A stretch of DNA of 16,848 nt from RUG11247 sp050945995 (lineage in GTDB: Bacteria; Bacillota; Clostridia; Christensenellales; Aristaeellaceae): positions 1 to 16,848 of the forward strand of contig JBMNUA010000029.1 in NCBI GenBank assembly GCA_050945995.1. The letters are read 5' to 3'. The notes under the pieces were generated by a model, which was not told the DNA's origin, did no database searches, and worked only from the letters and a program-made list of their open reading frames with translations. Each line of letters begins with the position of its first letter. Position 1 is the first letter of the stretch. Of the stretch, positions 13,869 to 16,848 are shown in pieces. The position numbers and the translations under genes were made by a program.

Positions 13869-14291
13869 TCAAACCGTCTGCCGCGCGATCCCGGTCGCAA
13901 ACGCCACCGCCTGCTCGACATCCGTGCGGTTCGGGCGTCCGATTCCATAGAGTAGAAAACCGCCGCGGCACACATGCTCGCCGAGCAGCTCAATCCCCTT
14001 CCCCTCCAGTATCTCGCGAACCTTCACCTGCCTATCGCTGCCGGACGCGCAGGATGTGATCAGCGCTGCGCGCTTGACCTGCGCACCGTCCAGTTGCGCG
14101 ATGAAATCCGTGAGCTTCGGCAGGCTCTGCCCGCCGTAAATACCGCCGACGATAAGCAGAAGATCAACCGCGCGCAGCTCCGGACGCGCTGAAACATCGA
14201 ACACCTCCGCTTGGATCGCCGCGCCGATCGCCTTCGCCAGCCTGCGCGAATGCCGCGTCATCGTCGCGTACAACACCACCGTCTTTCCCAT
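13869..14291 (-). CDS. Flavodoxin-like protein
   Basis: A 140-residue single-domain flavodoxin-fold protein. It opens with KTVVLYATMTRHSRRLAKAI, where the FMN phosphate loop should be; the usual TGNT is altered to TRHS. LLLIVGGIYGGQSLPKLTDFI (45-65) supplies the W/Y-type flavin loop, and RAALITSCASG (74-84) the next strand. It could be an electron carrier or a reductase-like protein; FMN binding is likely but not assured with the altered loop. An in-frame GTG at 14300 directly abuts AAAAGG, so the ATG at 14291 (9 bases from the site) is preferred. It then starts one base after the methyltransferase stop (TGAgATG), so translation is coupled. Confidence 0.85.
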   Translation of the reverse strand: MGKTVVLYATMTRHSRRLAKAIGAAIQAEVFDVSARPELRAVDLLLIVGGIYGGQSLPKLTDFIAQLDGAQVKRAALITSCASGSDRQVKVREILEGKGIELLGEHVCRGGFLLYGIGRPNRTDVEQAVAFATGIARQTV

Positions 14292-14292
14292 C

Positions 14293-15015
14293 TCACACAC
14301 CCTTTTCCGCTGCGATCACAAGCGGCACAGATTCCGCCAATCGGAACGCATCGCCCTTGAAATTGCCATACAGCGAAACGCCCGTGAACCCCGCCGCTTC
14401 CAAAAGCGCGCGCAACTCGCCGCTGCGGATGGGATGCAGGCGCACATCGTTCTCCAGCCGCTCGTCGCCGATATGAAGCACCGTGTTAAAGTTGATTTGA
14501 TGCTCATCCGCGAGGTATGTGTAATTCCGCTCAAAGCGCAGCCCGACGGCTTCGTTTTCGATGGTGGACAGGCTCTTGATGCCCTGATCGAGCACACGGT
14601 CGTAATTGATGATCTGGATCAGCAGCTTTCCGCCCGGTCGCAATACGCGCGCGCAAGCCGCGAGGAACGCGGCGATCGACGCGTTGTCCGGCAGATGTAC
14701 GAGCGAATTTCCGATACAGTAAATAAAATCAAATGTGCGCCCGAGGCTGTCGATGCGCAGCATATCGATCACATGCGCGTCCACCGACGCATCCCGTTCG
14801 CGAAGCCGCGCGATCATCGCTTCATCCAAATCGACCGCCGTCACGCGATACCCGCGCGCCTGCAGCGCCTGCGCATACAGACCGCTCCCGCAGGCGACGT
14901 CTAGCACATCCTTGGGACACTCGCCCGCGTCCGCCGCAAGCGCATCCAACGTGACCTGCGAAAGCGGAAAAATATGATCGTAATAATCCGAAATCTCCCG
15001 ATAGAATTTTGACAT
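14293..15015 (-). CDS. Class I SAM-dependent methyltransferase, substrate unknown
   Basis: A 240-residue small-molecule-type methyltransferase. FYREISDYYDHIFPL (residues 4-18) is the usual N-terminal helix. Motif I is VLDVACGSGLYAQAL (37-51), the acidic end of beta-2 is VDLD (61-64), motif post-I includes FDFIYCIGNSLVHL, and VLRPGGKLLIQIINYD is the beta-5 region. The substrate cannot be read from the sequence. An ATG at 15039 overlaps the histidine kinase stop by 4 bases. The ATG at 15015 is preferred because a strong GGGGAGGGAG site lies 6 bases upstream of it, while the upstream ATG has only GAGG one base away. It sits between the sensor kinase and the flavodoxin-like gene. Confidence 0.9.
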   Translation of the reverse strand: MSKFYREISDYYDHIFPLSQVTLDALAADAGECPKDVLDVACGSGLYAQALQARGYRVTAVDLDEAMIARLRERDASVDAHVIDMLRIDSLGRTFDFIYCIGNSLVHLPDNASIAAFLAACARVLRPGGKLLIQIINYDRVLDQGIKSLSTIENEAVGLRFERNYTYLADEHQINFNTVLHIGDERLENDVRLHPIRSGELRALLEAAGFTGVSLYGNFKGDAFRLAESVPLVIAAEKGV

Positions 15016-15035
15016 AACAAGCTCCCTCCCCTGGT

Positions 15036-16676
15036 TCATCCCTCGAACCGCACCGAAATCTCCGTACCCACGCCCGGCTCGCTCTTGAGCGTCACCTTCG
15101 CGCCGAGCTGCGCCGCGGCGTGCTTCACAATCGCAAGCCCGAGCCCCGTCCCCACCACGCGGTGCGAGCGGCTCTTGTCCACGCGGAAGAATCGGTCGAA
15201 CACGCGCTGATGATACTTCGCGTCGATCCCGATGCCCGTGTCTTTCACGACCACTGACTGCTCGCCGATCACGATTTCCACGCGCCCACCCGCACGGTTG
15301 TACTTTACCGCGTTTTCAATGATGTTAAGCAGCAGATCGTCCGCCAGTTGCCCATCGCCGTAGATGCGCGCATCCTCGCCGCGCAGTTCGATTTGAACGC
15401 CCATCGCCTCCGCCTGCGGCGCGACGCGTTTGATGATGTCCTGAACAAGCTCCTTGAGCGAGACCTCCGCGTGCGGCAGCCCGCCCTTCCCCTCGTCGAG
15501 CGCGGAGAGCCGCAGGATGTCCTCCACGAGCTGTATCAGCCGCTTTGCTTCCTCGCGGATGCAGCCGGAGAATTCGCGCAGCTTCTCGTCCGGCGCGAGC
15601 CCGTTCTCCATCACCTCCGCGTATCCGAGGATGTTGGTCAGCGGCGTTTTGAGCTCGTGCGACACATTCGCGGTGAACTCCCGGCGCGATTGCTCCGCCA
15701 TGTACCGATCCGTGATGTCGCTCAACAGGATCACCGCGCCCGCGTCCTTCACGGGGCTTGCCAGCACCTGATACTGGCGCGTGCCGATCGCCATGGCGTC
15801 GGACACGCTGTCGCCCGCGAGCGCGGATTCCACGGCGCCCGTGAATTCCATGGAGTGGTTGAGCGTGTAGATGTGCTTGCCGTGCGCGCCGCTTGCGTCG
15901 AACAGCCGCTCTGCGCCGCGGTTGATGAAGACCACCTCGCCGCGCGGGTTGATGAGGATCAGCCCCTCGCTCATGTTGTCCGTCACGGCGCGAAATTCCG
16001 ACTGCTGCGCAGACAAATCGCGCGTGTTCTCGCGCAGCTGCGCCTGCTGCTGCGCCATGCGCCGCAGAAGCGGCGTGAACTCCTCGTACACGATGTTGTC
16101 AAGCGGGCGGTCGAGATTTAATCTGTTGATGGGATCGACGATCCGAATGGTGACAAGGCGCGCGAGCACCGCCGTGATCGCCCAAATCGCGACCGCCGCG
16201 AGCGCGAACAACCAGAGCAGGCTGTAGAGCACGCCGTAGATATTCCGCTGCGTCTCCGACAGCCGCAGCACCGAGCCGTCGGCAAGCCGCACCGCGCTGT
16301 ACACCGTGCGCTCGCCCAAGGATTCCGAGTGGCGCACGCTCTCCCCCGTGCTGCCGGCGAGCGCCTCGACGATCTCCTCGCGCGAGAGGTGGTTCTCCAT
16401 GCCGCTGGGATCGAGCGCGCTGTCAAAGCGCACTTCGCCGCTTGTGGAGATCCAGGTCACGCGCGCCTGTTCGCCGGATTCATCGATGTCCACGAGCAAG
16501 GCTTCGCCGTCGGGCGCGCGGTTCATCGCGACCGCCAACACGGAGAGCCGGCTTTCGATGTCGCGCATCTCGCGCTCGGCATAAAAATCAAACAGGATCA
16601 CGGTGAGCGCGATCCCGAAAAGCGTAACCGAAAACAGCGCTGCGAGCAGCGTACTCAAAAATACCCTACGCTTCAT
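15036..16676 (-). CDS. PhoR/WalK-like membrane sensor histidine kinase
   Basis: A 546-residue sensor kinase. The first membrane segment is at residues about 6-31 and the second at about 148-174. About 115 extracytoplasmic residues between them form the sensory part. A weak HAMP-like linker (175-225) leads to a PAS domain (about 225-325: FRAVTDNMSEGLILINPRGEVVFIN). The phosphoacceptor H340 is in ANVSHELKTPLTNILGYAE. The N box is NIIENAVKYN (451-460), G1 is DTGIGI (479-484) and G2 is GTGLGLAIV (509-517). The layout is that of PhoR, which senses phosphate limitation, but no Pst genes are visible, so the signal is unknown. The ATG at 16676 lies inside the response regulator 3' end, an 11-base overlap and the usual coupling of such pairs. 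Confidence 0.95.
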   Translation of the reverse strand: MKRRVFLSTLLAALFSVTLFGIALTVILFDFYAEREMRDIESRLSVLAVAMNRAPDGEALLVDIDESGEQARVTWISTSGEVRFDSALDPSGMENHLSREEIVEALAGSTGESVRHSESLGERTVYSAVRLADGSVLRLSETQRNIYGVLYSLLWLFALAAVAIWAITAVLARLVTIRIVDPINRLNLDRPLDNIVYEEFTPLLRRMAQQQAQLRENTRDLSAQQSEFRAVTDNMSEGLILINPRGEVVFINRGAERLFDASGAHGKHIYTLNHSMEFTGAVESALAGDSVSDAMAIGTRQYQVLASPVKDAGAVILLSDITDRYMAEQSRREFTANVSHELKTPLTNILGYAEVMENGLAPDEKLREFSGCIREEAKRLIQLVEDILRLSALDEGKGGLPHAEVSLKELVQDIIKRVAPQAEAMGVQIELRGEDARIYGDGQLADDLLLNIIENAVKYNRAGGRVEIVIGEQSVVVKDTGIGIDAKYHQRVFDRFFRVDKSRSHRVVGTGLGLAIVKHAAAQLGAKVTLKSEPGVGTEISVRFEG

Positions 16677-16848
16677 GCCGCTTCCCCTCCATGCGGTAGC
16701 CGAGCCCGTAGATCGTCTTGATCTGTTCGCCGCACGCGCCGAGCTTTTTGCGCAGCGTCTGCATGTGCACATCCACCGTGCGCGTGCCCCCGAAATAATC
16801 CATGCCCCAGATCGCGTCCAACAGCTGCTCGCGCGAGAACGCGATGCC
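16666..16848 (-). CDS. OmpR/PhoB-family response regulator, C-terminal part (cut by window edge)
   Basis: Only the last 60 codons lie in the window; the start is beyond base 16848. The visible part is the winged-helix DNA-binding domain: FSREQLLDAIWGMDYFG, then TRTVDVHMQTLRKKLG (the recognition helix) and IKTIYGLGYRMEG (the wing hairpin). This is the standard ending of OmpR/PhoB regulators. The TAG stop at 16666-16668 lies within the histidine kinase start, so the two are one operon. The receiver domain with its phosphoacceptor Asp cannot be seen. It probably leads or lies upstream in the long minus-strand operon. Confidence 0.93.
   Translation of the reverse strand, partial: GIAFSREQLLDAIWGMDYFGGTRTVDVHMQTLRKKLGACGEQIKTIYGLGYRMEGKRHEA

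Noticed and set aside
13349..14059. 236-codon plus-strand open frame
   Set aside because: It is a Pro/Arg/Ala/Ser-rich low-complexity shadow covering the Rsm22-like and flavodoxin-like genes, with no start signal.
1..16848. CRISPR arrays, insertion sequences, phage genes, tRNA or rRNA genes
   Set aside because: I looked for regularly spaced repeats, transposase or integrase motifs, T-arm patterns and rRNA landmarks and saw none. The 19-base repeat near proC is an isolated pair.

Overview
The window looks like a chromosomal segment of a GC-rich, Gram-positive-type bacterium, most likely a Clostridia-class member of the Bacillota. The evidence is very purine-rich Shine-Dalgarno sites (GGAGG types) at nearly every gene, consensus sigma-A type promoters, AraC-controlled sugar genes, a PhoP/PhoR-like two-component pair, oligoendopeptidase F, and a strong GCGC/CGCG bias in the coding sequence. 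I cannot name a genus. I see no phage, transposon, CRISPR, tRNA or rRNA signal, so this reads as ordinary chromosome with several small catabolic units.

Left part (1-3605). A Gfo/Idh/MocA oxidoreductase (minus, cut by the window edge) is divergent from proC (plus) across a 406-base intergenic region. That region holds two facing-away promoters and two perfect dyads. proC ends at a strong terminator. A minus-strand pair follows: a beta-lactamase-fold serine hydrolase and a PhnB-like VOC protein.

Middle part (3606-7212). An AraC regulator converges on, and overlaps by 34 bases, a two-gene minus-strand operon of a ROK sugar kinase followed by a nucleoside-hydrolase-fold protein. A second AraC regulator diverges from the ROK gene; its promoter occupies almost the same bases as the candidate ROK promoter. 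Together these look like a regulated glycoside or nucleoside catabolic unit.

Right-middle (7287-11751). pepF has its own near-consensus promoter. It is convergent with a 3-methyladenine DNA glycosylase (minus), with a perfect 15-bp hairpin between them. Next comes a plus-strand run of an esterase-D-like hydrolase, a 97-residue acidic protein of unknown function, and an alpha/beta-hydrolase translationally coupled to it. This run ends at a terminator.

Right end (11749-16848, all minus). This is one tightly packed run of seven genes: a response regulator (C-terminal part only), a sensor histidine kinase, a class I methyltransferase, a flavodoxin-like protein, an Rsm22/METTL17-like methyltransferase with four candidate Fe-S cysteines, an iron-sulfur-flavoprotein-like protein with a CX2CX2CX5C motif, and a P-loop kinase. 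The adjacency of an Rsm22-type Fe-S protein with two flavin-fold proteins is the most interesting feature of the window.
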